A stretch of DNA of 64,000 nucleotides from positions 62,001 to 126,000 of the forward strand of contig NZ_BJML01000007.1 of NCBI RefSeq assembly GCF_006539145.1, read 5' to 3'. The first letter of the stretch is position 1, and each line of letters starts with the position of its first letter. Origin of the DNA: Microbacterium testaceum. GTDB taxonomy: Bacteria > Actinomycetota > Actinomycetes > Actinomycetales > Microbacteriaceae. Position numbers and translations under genes: made by a program. Below the pieces are notes generated by a model. It ran no database searches. It was not told the DNA's origin and saw nothing but the letters and a program-made list of their open reading frames with translations. Of this stretch, positions 1 through 7,694 are shown piece by piece.

Positions 1-394
1 CGGACGACTCCACGACGAGCCGGCGCTACTCACCTTCGCGGCCGGCCCCGCCGCGGTCGCCACGCGCACCTGGAGCGACGAGCAGATCGTCGCCTCGACG
101 CTGACGCAACTGCGGCGGCTGTACGGGAAGGCCGTGCCCGACCCGACGAGCGCGATCGTCACCCGCTGGCAGGACGATCCGTTCTCGCGGGGCTCGTACG
201 CGTTCATGCTCCCCGGTTCGATCGGCGCCGACCACGACGATCTCGCGGAGCCCGTCGACGGCGTCCTGCACCTCGCCGGTGAGGCGACGTGGGGCGACGA
301 TCCCGCGACCGTCCCCGGCGCCCTGCTGTCGGGGCACCGGGCGGCGCAGAACGTGCTCGGTGCGAAGATTCCGGTCAGCGACCTCTGGGCGTAG
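1..394 (+). CDS. Flavin monoamine oxidase family protein, C-terminal part
   Basis: The gene enters from the left edge; about 130 C-terminal residues are visible in the frame starting at base 2. The end carries HLAGEATWGDDPATVPGAL, which matches the FAD-contacting C-terminal signature of amine oxidases (G-E-A-T followed by a small-residue helix that packs on the flavin), and LTFAAGP and TRWQDDPFSRGSY match substrate-domain motifs of the same family. Known members oxidise primary amines with O2, releasing aldehyde, ammonia and H2O2. The substrate cannot be told from this fragment, and the N-terminal Rossmann motif lies outside the window. Partial at the 5' side. Confidence 0.85.
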   Translation, partial: GRLHDEPALLTFAAGPAAVATRTWSDEQIVASTLTQLRRLYGKAVPDPTSAIVTRWQDDPFSRGSYAFMLPGSIGADHDDLAEPVDGVLHLAGEATWGDDPATVPGALLSGHRAAQNVLGAKIPVSDLWA

Positions 395-469
395 CCGCGG
401 AGCCCGTGCCCCGGCAGGCTCAGCCGCCTTCGTGCAGTGCGGCCGCCGTGACGGAGCTGCGCGACCGCT

Positions 470-1333
470 CTAACGAGGCTCGGGCCCCGTCGCCACGGGC
501 AGCTCGGGGTGGTTCGACCACTGACTCCACGAGCCCGGGAACAGTCGAGGCTCGAAGCCCGCGAGGCTGAGCGCAACGGCCTGGTGCGCCGCGGTGACCC
601 CGGACCCGCAGTAGACGCCGACGCTCATGCCGTCCTCGGCGCCGAGCATGCGGAACCGCGACCGCAGGTCTTCGGGCGAACGGAACCGTCCGTCCTCGCT
701 CGTGTTCTCGGTGGTCGGTGCGCTCACCGCTCCCGGGACGTGGCCTGCGCGCGGATCGATCGGCTCGGTCTCGCCGCGGTAGCGCTCGCCCGCCCGCGCG
801 TCGAGCAGCAGTCCGTGTTCCGCGAATCCGGCGACGTCGTCGAGCGCGAGCGACGGGAGTGCCCCGTAGGAGAGTTCGACGGATCCGGGTGCCGGGGTCG
901 CGGCATCCCCTTCCTCCGTCTCGTAACCCGCATCGATCCACGCGCGCAGGGCGCCGTCGAGCAGACGCACGTCGGCGAAGCCGGCAGAGCGCAGGAGCCA
1001 CCAGGCCCGGGCGCTCGCCATGTTCTTCGCGTCGTCGTAGACGATGACGGTATCGCCGGCGTCGATCCCCCATCGACGTGCCGTCGCCTGCAGATCGTCG
1101 ATGGAGGGGAGCGGATGCCGACCTTCGGTGACGGGAGCGTCATGGTCGGCGAGGTCGTGATCGAGGGCGACGTACTGCGCCCCGGGGATGTGGCCCGAGC
1201 GGTAGTCCGGGCGCCCGTCGGGGCGGTCGAGGCGCCACCGCACGTCGAGCAGGCGGACCGGTCCGCCATCGTCGTAGCGGCCGGTGGCGAGGGCGTCGTG
1301 CAACTCTTCGGAGGTGGTGAGGATCGAGGCCAT
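470..1333 (-). CDS. sseA: Two-domain sulfurtransferase (thiosulfate / 3-mercaptopyruvate type)
   Basis: This 287-residue protein has two rhodanese domains. The N-terminal one (about 1-130) has lost the catalytic cysteine (VYDDAKNMASARAWW region). The C-terminal one carries Cys242 in VYCGSGVTAAH. A CGSG-type active loop is typical of mercaptopyruvate sulfurtransferases, while thiosulfate sulfurtransferases usually have CRKG, so SseA-like is preferred. It would move sulfane sulfur from 3-mercaptopyruvate to thiols or cyanide in the cytoplasm. The ATG at 1333 was chosen because CAGACT lies 6 nt upstream, the leaderless pattern common in this window; a longer frame upstream lacks family similarity. 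Confidence 0.88.
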   Translation of the reverse strand: MASILTTSEELHDALATGRYDDGGPVRLLDVRWRLDRPDGRPDYRSGHIPGAQYVALDHDLADHDAPVTEGRHPLPSIDDLQATARRWGIDAGDTVIVYDDAKNMASARAWWLLRSAGFADVRLLDGALRAWIDAGYETEEGDAATPAPGSVELSYGALPSLALDDVAGFAEHGLLLDARAGERYRGETEPIDPRAGHVPGAVSAPTTENTSEDGRFRSPEDLRSRFRMLGAEDGMSVGVYCGSGVTAAHQAVALSLAGFEPRLFPGSWSQWSNHPELPVATGPEPR

Positions 1334-1517
1334 GTGTCCAGTCTGTCCTCTCGGCCCGAGCAGCCAAGACACGGGGGCGGTCGCCGGCTCCATCAGCATC
1401 TTCGGTAGGTCGCCCATCGGCGGCATCCACCGGTCTCACGTGTTGGTCGTCGGGGCCTTCCGCGAGCAGGCGCGGGCCGAGAGCGAGCCCAGGGGGGCAG
1501 CGTTGTACGGTCGAAGG

Positions 1518-2486
1518 ATGCCCGTCTCCGTGCACCGTTCGCCCGTCGCCGACATCGCCCCGCTCACGCTCTACCGCATCCTCTGGATGCGCGTGGCCGT
1601 CTTCGTCGTCGAGCAAGAGGCCGCCTACCCCGAGATCGACGGGCGAGACATCGAACCCGGCGCCGAGTTGCTCTGGGCCGCAGACGGCGACGAGGTCCTC
1701 GCGACGCTCCGTGTGCTCCGCGAGCCCGCCAACACGCGCATCGGTCGCGTCGCCACCGCCCCCGAAGCTCGAGGCCGCGGCATCGCCGCCCAGCTCATGC
1801 GAGCGGCGATCGAGGTGCTGGATGCCGAGGCCCCCGGCATCCCGATCCTGCTGGATGCCCAGGCCCACCTCGCTCCCTGGTACGGGCGGTTCGGCTTCGT
1901 CGTGTCGGGCGCGCCCTTCGCCGAGGACGGGATCCCGCACGTGCCGATGCGGCGCACGCACCTCGCCACCGAGCGTCTGGTCTTGCGCGAGTGGACGCGC
2001 TCCGACGACGATCGCGCCTTCCTCTTCGACATGTACCGTCGTTCCCAGGTGCGGCGGTATCTCGCCGACGGTCAGGTCATGACGGATCCCGCCGAGGTCG
2101 ACGTCCTGCTCGACCGCTGGCAGGGGATGGGCGCGGGGATTCTCGGCGTGCGCGGCGTCGAAACCGCCGACGGGAAGCGGATCGGTTCGGTGCTGCTCAA
2201 GCGCATCCCGTGGTCGGAGGCCGTCGCGACCGGTCGCGACGAGGAGATCGAGCTCGGCTGGCACTTTCACCCCGATGCCTGGGGACACGGGTACGCGACC
2301 GAGGCGGCATCCGCGGTGCTCTCCCTGGCCCATCGGCACGGCATCGATCGCGTCGTCGCCGTGACCAACCCGGCGAACACCGCCTCCGGTGGCGTGGCGG
2401 GGCGCATCGGAATGTCTGCCGCGGGCCTTACGAGGGACTACTACGACGCGGAGTGCGAACTGTACGTCTCCGATGGGCGCGCCTAG
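1518..2486 (+). CDS. Tandem GNAT protein: ElaA-like plus RimJ/RimL-like acetyltransferase domains
   Basis: This 322-residue protein holds two complete Gcn5-related N-acetyltransferase domains. Domain 1 (about 1-145) looks like ElaA: VVEQEAAYPEIDGRD at the start, the acetyl-CoA loop RGRGIA at 85-90, then WYGRFGF at 121-127. Domain 2 (about 148-322) is RimJ/RimL-like, with TERLVLREW at its start, HPDAWGHGYATEA as its CoA loop at 251-263 and NPANTAS near the catalytic Asn. Each half is the length of a stand-alone enzyme, so this appears to be a gene fusion. The acceptors are unknown. The ATG at 1518 follows TACGGT by 6 nt, and it is divergent from the sulfurtransferase. Confidence 0.85.
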   Translation: MPVSVHRSPVADIAPLTLYRILWMRVAVFVVEQEAAYPEIDGRDIEPGAELLWAADGDEVLATLRVLREPANTRIGRVATAPEARGRGIAAQLMRAAIEVLDAEAPGIPILLDAQAHLAPWYGRFGFVVSGAPFAEDGIPHVPMRRTHLATERLVLREWTRSDDDRAFLFDMYRRSQVRRYLADGQVMTDPAEVDVLLDRWQGMGAGILGVRGVETADGKRIGSVLLKRIPWSEAVATGRDEEIELGWHFHPDAWGHGYATEAASAVLSLAHRHGIDRVVAVTNPANTASGGVAGRIGMSAAGLTRDYYDAECELYVSDGRA

Positions 2487-2574
2487 GGGCCGTCCGTGCG
2501 ATCCGGCCGGCGTCCACCGGTCGCGGTCCACTTCGACGGGTCGGGCCCGCCGGCGCCGTGCTCGCGTTGCGTCG

Positions 2575-2796
2575 TCAGAGGTGGATGCCGTTGTCTTCGT
2601 CGTTGACGCCGACGTTGCGGCCGCGGCTCGATTCGTAAGCGATCAGCCATCCCACCGACACCGCGGCGGCGATGACGATGCCGAGCCACACGTTCTGCCA
2701 CACCAGTCCGAAGAGCACGCCGAGCCCGAGGAGCAGCAGACTCCCGAGCACCCAGTAGGTGCGCCCTCGCGGCCAGCCGGTTCCCGTCTGCGTCAT
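2575..2796 (-). CDS. Small two-helix membrane protein
   Basis: The 73-residue product has two hydrophobic segments (about 13-33 and 36-54) joined by a very short turn, followed by a charged tail ending NDEDNGIHL. No known family is recognised. Its reality is supported by the clear membrane topology and by TAGGCT placed exactly 6 nt before the ATG on the minus strand, a promoter/start arrangement shared with neighbouring genes. It lies just downstream of the VOC-family gene on the same strand. Function unknown. Confidence 0.7.
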   Translation of the reverse strand: MTQTGTGWPRGRTYWVLGSLLLLGLGVLFGLVWQNVWLGIVIAAAVSVGWLIAYESSRGRNVGVNDEDNGIHL

Positions 2797-2817
2797 GCGC
2801 CCAGCCTAGGGGAGTGC

Positions 2818-3231
2818 TCAGTCGCCCTCGCCGACGGCGACCATCCACGCGACGCCGAAGCGATCGACGAGCGTCCCGTAGAGCCCGCCCCACGGCGGCA
2901 CGTCGACCGGCATGTCGATCCGGCCGCCCGCCGCGAGAGCGTCGAACCATTCGCGCAGCGTGTCCTCCTCGTCGCCGGTGAGCGCCAGAGAGAAGCCGCC
3001 GACGGGGGAGACATCCATCCCCGAGGGCGTGTCAGAGGCCATGAGGACGAAACCCCGGGGCGTCCGCAGTCGCGCGTGCATCACGAGATGCCCCTCGCCC
3101 TCGCCGACGGGCATCTGGAAGTCGTCGAAGCTCGCGACGTCGAGTTCGCCCCCGAAGACCGAATGGTAGAACTCCATCGCCTCGCGCGTGCAGGAGCGGA
3201 ACTGCAGGTATGCCACCAGTGCGGTTGTCAT
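2818..3231 (-). CDS. VOC (glyoxalase/PhnB-like) superfamily protein
   Basis: This 137-residue protein has the PhnB-like vicinal oxygen chelate layout: YLQFRSCTREAMEFYHSVFGG at the start and DRFGVAWMV at the end. PhnB-like proteins are small dimers, some binding a metal, and many have no known substrate. FGVAWMV closely matches the usual FGvpWmv ending of this group. The ATG at 3231 is preferred to an upstream in-frame ATG because the family begins at this point and CACACT lies 6 nt upstream. A catalytic role is not shown by the sequence. Confidence 0.85.
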   Translation of the reverse strand: MTTALVAYLQFRSCTREAMEFYHSVFGGELDVASFDDFQMPVGEGEGHLVMHARLRTPRGFVLMASDTPSGMDVSPVGGFSLALTGDEEDTLREWFDALAAGGRIDMPVDVPPWGGLYGTLVDRFGVAWMVAVGEGD

Positions 3232-3284
3232 GCCGCCAGTGTGCACCGTCGAGCCGAGACTGTCACCCGGCACGGTGAGCTCGC

Positions 3285-4274
3285 TCAGCGGTCTCGGTGG
3301 TCTTCGGGATGGAGTCGGGGGCCGCGGCGCGGCTCGAGTGCGGAGCCGGCGTAGATGAGACGGATGACGCGCTGGCGGTGTCCAGAGAAGGGCTCGAGCA
3401 ACTCGAGCATGCCGTCATCATCGGTACGGTGCCCGGTGAGCGCGAAACCGACTTGGTGAGCGAGGTGGTAGTCGCCGACGCTCACGGCATCCGGATCGCC
3501 GAAAGCGCGGATGCGCGTCTCGGCACTCGTCCAGATGCCCACGCCGCGGAGGCTGATGAAGACGCGGTCGCGGGCCTCGCCGTCGGCGGCCGTGCTCGCC
3601 GCGCGCACGATCGAGGCGCCTCGACGGGACGTCTCGACGATCGTGCGGGACTGCGGCGGCTCGAGACCTGCGCGATGCCACGCCCACGAGGGGATGAGAC
3701 GCCAGCCGTCGACGGTCGGTGGGGCGAACATCGGGCGCGGGGTCGGCCCGGGTGCGCGCTCGCCGTACCAGGTGACGATGCTCCGCCACGCGGAGAAGGC
3801 CTGCATGCTCGTGACCTTCTGCTCCATGATCGCGCTGACGAGCGCGTCGAAGACGAGGTCGGTGCGGCCGATGCGCAGGTCGGGGTGCCGGCGGTGCCAC
3901 TCGGAGACGGAGGGATGCCGCGACGCGTCGAAGCCGTCCGTATCGTCATCGCGGCCGCACAAGGCCGGCACCTGGTCGAGGGCCCACTCGGCGCCCGGCC
4001 CCCAGGCCGCGGCCCGGACGGTACCGGCCGCGCTCTGTCTCAGGGCGAGGGTCGCGACGCCCAGCGGGGTGCGGCTGGCCCGCCAGACGATGCCTCCCGC
4101 CGACAGAGGGGTCGACGCGGTGAATGTCGGGTCGTTGCGGCCGTGCCGCTGAGCGAGGACGGCACGACCGACGTCCGTGGCAACCGTCGGTCGGTACTCG
4201 GACTCCACCGGCTTCTCGACCGAGGCGGCGAGCTCGCGCGGTATCTGCCGCGTGCGCACCCCGGTCGATCTCAT
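3285..4274 (-). CDS. DNA-3-methyladenine glycosylase 2-family protein (HhH-GPD)
   Basis: The 329-residue protein resembles the AlkA/HhH-GPD superfamily, which removes alkylated purines to start base-excision repair. A helix-hairpin-helix stretch (SLRGVGIWTSAETRIRAFGD) is followed by SVGDYHLAH, where the Asp fits the catalytic aspartate. DALVSAIMEQKVTSMQAF matches the conserved helix that precedes the hairpin. The N-terminal part (1-130) is less conserved, as expected for the AlkA beta domain. The ATG at 4274 follows TAGGGT by 6 nt. Which lesions it removes cannot be read from the sequence. Confidence 0.85.
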   Translation of the reverse strand: MRSTGVRTRQIPRELAASVEKPVESEYRPTVATDVGRAVLAQRHGRNDPTFTASTPLSAGGIVWRASRTPLGVATLALRQSAAGTVRAAAWGPGAEWALDQVPALCGRDDDTDGFDASRHPSVSEWHRRHPDLRIGRTDLVFDALVSAIMEQKVTSMQAFSAWRSIVTWYGERAPGPTPRPMFAPPTVDGWRLIPSWAWHRAGLEPPQSRTIVETSRRGASIVRAASTAADGEARDRVFISLRGVGIWTSAETRIRAFGDPDAVSVGDYHLAHQVGFALTGHRTDDDGMLELLEPFSGHRQRVIRLIYAGSALEPRRGPRLHPEDHRDR

Positions 4275-4346
4275 GCCGACACCCTACGTCGCCCCACCGA
4301 CAACGCGGCATCCGGGGCGATCGCGGCCGACCGGTCGAGCCGCCGC

Positions 4347-5066
4347 TCAGAAGCGGTCGGGCGAAGGGGTTCCGTGGCCGTAGCGGATCGACACGTCGGC
4401 GTGACGGTCGAAGCGGTACCCGACGCCGCGCACGGTGCGCACGATGTCCTCGTACACGCCGAGCTTCGCCCGCAGACGGCGCACGTGCACGTCGATGGTG
4501 CGCTCACCCGGGGCTTCGTCGTCGGTCGAGCCCTCCCAGAGTGATGCCACGAGCTCGGTGCGCTCGATCGTGCGACCCTCACGGAGCACGAGGTACTGCA
4601 GCAGCTCGAATTCCTTGAACGTGAAGGCGGCCGATTCGCCGTCGATGAGGACGCGCTTGCGTGAGATGTCGACCACGACACCGCCAGGCGCGCGATCTTC
4701 CTCAGCGGGCTTGTCCTTCGTGCGGGCGACGGCGGACGGCTCGTGCAGCGCGAGGCGCACGACATCGACATCGCGGCCGCCTGAGCCGACGGGGGCGAGG
4801 GCGACGGTGGCGTAGGTCTCGGCGGCAGGGGCCAATTCGCCGAGGGTGCGGCGCAAAGCCTCGACGAGAGTGCCGAGGCTGACGCCCGCGGCGGCGGCCT
4901 TGGCCTCGTCGATGCCGACGTAGAGGGCGAATCCGCGCGGGGCGGTCGTCGCGGGCGCGGCAGGACGTGCCGCGGGGGCGGCGCTCGTCACTCCCGCCGT
5001 GGCGCGGGGAGTGGCGGGACGGACGGCGGTGGTCGCGGGGCGGTCGAGAACGGCGGAGATCGACAT
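4347..5066 (-). CDS. Winged-helix transcriptional regulator (OmpR/PhoB-type DNA-binding domain, no receiver domain)
   Basis: Residues 130-220 of this 239-residue protein form an OmpR/PhoB-type winged helix: TFKEFELLQYLVLREGRTIER, then RTIDVHVRRLRAKLG as recognition helix and VRTVRGVGYRF as wing. The N-terminus is not a phosphoacceptor receiver. It is an Ala/Pro-rich linker followed by a short alpha/beta segment (about 45-110) without the conserved Asp/Lys set. It therefore probably binds DNA without a sensor-kinase partner, and none is encoded nearby. A long non-coding stretch lies upstream, which suggests a long leader or complex promoter. Targets unknown. Confidence 0.82.
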   Translation of the reverse strand: MSISAVLDRPATTAVRPATPRATAGVTSAAPAARPAAPATTAPRGFALYVGIDEAKAAAAGVSLGTLVEALRRTLGELAPAAETYATVALAPVGSGGRDVDVVRLALHEPSAVARTKDKPAEEDRAPGGVVVDISRKRVLIDGESAAFTFKEFELLQYLVLREGRTIERTELVASLWEGSTDDEAPGERTIDVHVRRLRAKLGVYEDIVRTVRGVGYRFDRHADVSIRYGHGTPSPDRF

Positions 5067-5501
5067 GAGGAGAAAGTCCTTGGGTGTGTGAACCCGGGCG
5101 TCAACGAGAGCGGGGTTCGACGGGAGGTAGAGGCCGAGGGGCCGGAGTGCGGTTGTCGGGGTACGCGTGATCGACGCGGACGTCAGACGACCGGAGACAA
5201 CGTCGGTGTTCAGAAACCGAGGTGGTCCGAGCGAGGGTCGCTGTTAGCGGCACATTCGACAACACATCGCAACGCGGCCGGGCATCATCATGCCGGCAGT
5301 CCTGTTCGCCTCCCGGGCGGACAGAGAACGCGCGTTGAGAGTCATGGGGGGATTATGACGCAGGACGTCGGACTTCGTCAAATCGCACGAGGTGCTCGAG
5401 TATGGAGCATCCTGCTCAGATCGGGTGGCTTCCTGGGGCCTCGGACCGTGCAATCTGCGCGAACAGAGCCGGGGGGTCGTCATCGGCGTAGCCTCTCGAC
5501 C
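5067..5501. other. Non-coding stretch upstream of the winged-helix regulator
   Basis: About 435 bases separate the divergently transcribed regulator (minus) and small GNAT (plus). No convincing gene was found on either strand. The stretch contains an imperfect inverted repeat, arms 5277-5285 and 5290-5297 with one bulged G and a 4-nt loop. Immediately before the GNAT start is TAGCCT. It could hold a long 5' leader for the regulator, but no riboswitch class is recognised. Confidence 0.5.
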
Positions 5502-5801
5502 ATGGCCGATCTGCTTTTCGCCGACGATAAGACCGCGTCCCGCTACACCCTGCACAACGGAGACGACCTCGTCTCCGTGCTCGACTACCGCGACGACGGA
5601 CGCACCGTCGCTCTCACGCGCGCGTTCACCATCCCCACCTTCCGCGGCCACGGGTACGCGGCCGTGATCACCGAGCGGGCGGTCGATGCGATCGAGGCGG
5701 CGGGCGACCGTGAGATCTTGCCCGTCTGCTGGTACGTGGGGGAGTGGTTCGAGTCGCACCCCGAGCGCGCGGGCCTGCTGCACCAGCGCCCCGCGGGCTG
5801 A
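5502..5801 (+). CDS. Short GNAT-type acetyltransferase (Gcn5-related, YidJ/NATD1-like)
   Basis: A 99-residue protein of the mini-GNAT class, about half the length of a normal GNAT. It has TIPTFRGHGYAAVITERAVD, in which RGHGYA corresponds to the acetyl-CoA loop, followed by ILPVCWYVGEWFESHPE, which matches the C-terminal Cys-containing strand and HPE ending of this small family. The biochemical role of these mini-GNATs is poorly known. The ATG at 5502 was chosen because the family starts there and TAGCCT lies 7 nt upstream; a longer upstream frame has no similarity. Confidence 0.82.
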   Translation: MADLLFADDKTASRYTLHNGDDLVSVLDYRDDGRTVALTRAFTIPTFRGHGYAAVITERAVDAIEAAGDREILPVCWYVGEWFESHPERAGLLHQRPAG

Positions 5802-5892
5802 GTCCGGCGCCTACGCAGCCCGTGAGCGGTCGTCAACCCCTGCCCGGTCGGATGCCGGCGAGACGAAGCTGTACCCGGAGAAAGGGGAAGTC

Positions 5893-6102
5893 ATGACAGA
5901 CGACCGCGACCTGCCCGAGGGCGTCATCGACGCCGACCCCGCCGGTGGCTGGGAGAGTGGCGCCGTCGCAGACGGCGAGACCGCAGAACAGAACGAGCAC
6001 GCGAAGGGCTCGCCGCGACTGAACGACGCGGAGCCCTCGGACCCCATCGAGGGGGATGCCGCCAGCCAGGGCATCGACCCCGATCTGAGCACGGAGGACT
6101 GA
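5893..6102 (+). CDS. Small acidic hypothetical protein
   Basis: A 69-residue, strongly acidic, low-complexity protein rich in Asp, Glu and Gly, without membrane segment or cysteine. It is probably largely disordered. A good ribosome-binding site (GGAGAAAGGGGA) lies just before the ATG. It is followed after one base by a second small protein of similar composition (6104-6421), so the two are probably cotranscribed. No family recognised and no function can be assigned. Confidence 0.65.
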   Translation: MTDDRDLPEGVIDADPAGGWESGAVADGETAEQNEHAKGSPRLNDAEPSDPIEGDAASQGIDPDLSTED

Positions 6103-6103
6103 C

Positions 6104-6421
6104 ATGTCGGATGACACCCGGGCGCCCCAGCCCAGCAGCGGCCCCGGCGGCGGCGCCGACGCGGCGGACTCGGTGGGCGGCGCTGTCCACCAGGACCGCA
6201 AGCTCTCGCACCCCGACGAGCAGTCGGAACCGGCGATGGACATGCATGCGACCGACGACACTGCCCGTATCCAGGGCGTCGTCGTGCAGACGCGTGCCGA
6301 CGTCGGGGACAAGAGCGAGGAGCGGATCGCCGACGTGCTGCGCCAGCGCTTCCTCGACATCGGTCTCGACCTGGGCGACGACCGTATCCGGGCACTGGCC
6401 GCCGAGGTCGCCGGCTCCTGA
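6104..6421 (+). CDS. Small hypothetical protein with C-terminal helical segment
   Basis: This 105-residue protein has a Gly/Pro/Asp-rich first half and a helical, charged second half (KSEERIADVLRQRFLDIGLD). GGAGG sits 5 nt before the ATG at 6104, one base after the preceding small acidic gene, so the pair forms an operon. A hairpin ending in TTTT follows its stop and probably ends the transcript before sbcD. No family is recognised. Confidence 0.65.
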   Translation: MSDDTRAPQPSSGPGGGADAADSVGGAVHQDRKLSHPDEQSEPAMDMHATDDTARIQGVVVQTRADVGDKSEERIADVLRQRFLDIGLDLGDDRIRALAAEVAGS

Positions 6422-6437
6422 CCCAGCGATAGCGCCT

Positions 6438-6469
6438 CGCCCCGGGAACACCCGGCGGTGGGGCGTTTT
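6438..6469 (+). terminator. Intrinsic terminator candidate after the small-protein pair
   Basis: CGCCCC (6438-6443) pairs with GGGGCG (6460-6465), with an inner CGGG/CCCG pairing, and is followed directly by TTTT. It lies 16 nt after the stop of the gene ending at 6421 and upstream of the sbcD promoter hexamer at 6528. Confidence 0.6.
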
Positions 6470-6539
6470 CGCGTCTGCGGGGAGCGTGGTCGGGCGTTTG
6501 CTGCGAGCCGATGTCGGAGGGGCGACGTACCGTGTCTGC

Positions 6540-7694
6540 ATGCGGATCCTGCACACCTCCGACTGGCACATCGGGCGCTCCTTCCACGGGCACTCGACGC
6601 TCGACGCACTGGGCAGCGTCCTCGAAGCCCTCGTCACGCAGGTCCGCGAGCATGCGGTCGACGTGGTGATCGTCGCGGGCGACGTCTTCGACTCCGCCGC
6701 CCCCTCCGCGGCCTGCTACCCGGTCCTCTCGTCCACTTTGGCGGCGCTCGCCGATGCCGGCGCACGGGTCGTCGTCACGAGCGGCAACCACGATTCCGCC
6801 GCCCGCCTCGGTTTCCAGTCCGCTCTCCTTCGGAAGGAGATCACGGTCGTCACCGATCCCCGTTCCGTCGGCACCCCGGTGACCGTCGACGACGAGGACG
6901 GTCCCGTGCACATCTACGGCATCCCGTACCTCGAGCCCGCCATCGTTCGCCACCTCTGGGACGGCGTCGAGCTGCGCAGCCAGGCGCAGACGATGCAGCA
7001 CGCGCTCGACCTCGTCCGCGCCGACCTCGGCGAACGCGGCGGGCGTTCGGTGGTCGCGGCGCACTGCTTCGCCGCGGGGGTCGATGCCACCCCGGGAGTC
7101 GAACGCGAGATCCGACAGGGCGGCCTCGACGTCGTCCCGCTCCCCGCGTTCGACGGGCCCGACTACGTCGCCCTCGGCCACATCCACGGTCGTCAGCAGT
7201 TGTCCGATCGCGTCCGTTACGCCGGCGCCCCGGTGCACTACAGCTTCGGCGAGGCAGGAAAACCCCGTGGTTCGTGGCTGGTCGACCTCGACGCCGAGGG
7301 GCTGGCCGACGTGACCTGGCTCGATCTGCCGGTGCCCCGTCCGCTCGTGACGCTTCGCGCCCGCCTCGACGAGCTGCTCACCGACGAGCGCTTCGCAGGC
7401 CACGACGAGCACTGGGTGCGCGCCGAGTACACCGATTCCACGCCTCAGCCCGATCCGATGCGGCGACTGCAGTCGCGCTTCCCCTGGTGCGCGACGGTGG
7501 TCCATCTGCCCGCCGAGACGCAAGCCGACGACGGCGCCGGGTACGCGCGACGTGTGCGCGCCGCACGCGACGACGCCGAGATCGTCGATACGTTCCTTGC
7601 TCACGTCCGTGAAGGAGAGGGGGCGTCCGAAGCCGAACGTGCGCTCATCCGTGACGTGCTCGACGCGCGGTCCGTCGCGGAGGCGAACGCATGA
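6540..7694 (+). CDS. sbcD: Exonuclease SbcD, nuclease subunit
   Basis: The 384-residue protein has the calcineurin-like phosphoesterase motifs of Mre11/SbcD in order: HTSDWHIGRSF at the N-terminus, GDVFDSAAPS, GNHDSAAR, AHCFAAG and GHIHGRQ. Those His and Asp residues bind two Mn ions. With SbcC it forms an ATP-dependent double-strand exonuclease and hairpin endonuclease that cleaves palindromes and blocked DNA ends. TACCGT lies 6 nt before the ATG at 6540. The stop overlaps the sbcC start by 4 nt (ATGA), indicating translational coupling. Confidence 0.95.
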   Translation: MRILHTSDWHIGRSFHGHSTLDALGSVLEALVTQVREHAVDVVIVAGDVFDSAAPSAACYPVLSSTLAALADAGARVVVTSGNHDSAARLGFQSALLRKEITVVTDPRSVGTPVTVDDEDGPVHIYGIPYLEPAIVRHLWDGVELRSQAQTMQHALDLVRADLGERGGRSVVAAHCFAAGVDATPGVEREIRQGGLDVVPLPAFDGPDYVALGHIHGRQQLSDRVRYAGAPVHYSFGEAGKPRGSWLVDLDAEGLADVTWLDLPVPRPLVTLRARLDELLTDERFAGHDEHWVRAEYTDSTPQPDPMRRLQSRFPWCATVVHLPAETQADDGAGYARRVRAARDDAEIVDTFLAHVREGEGASEAERALIRDVLDARSVAEANA

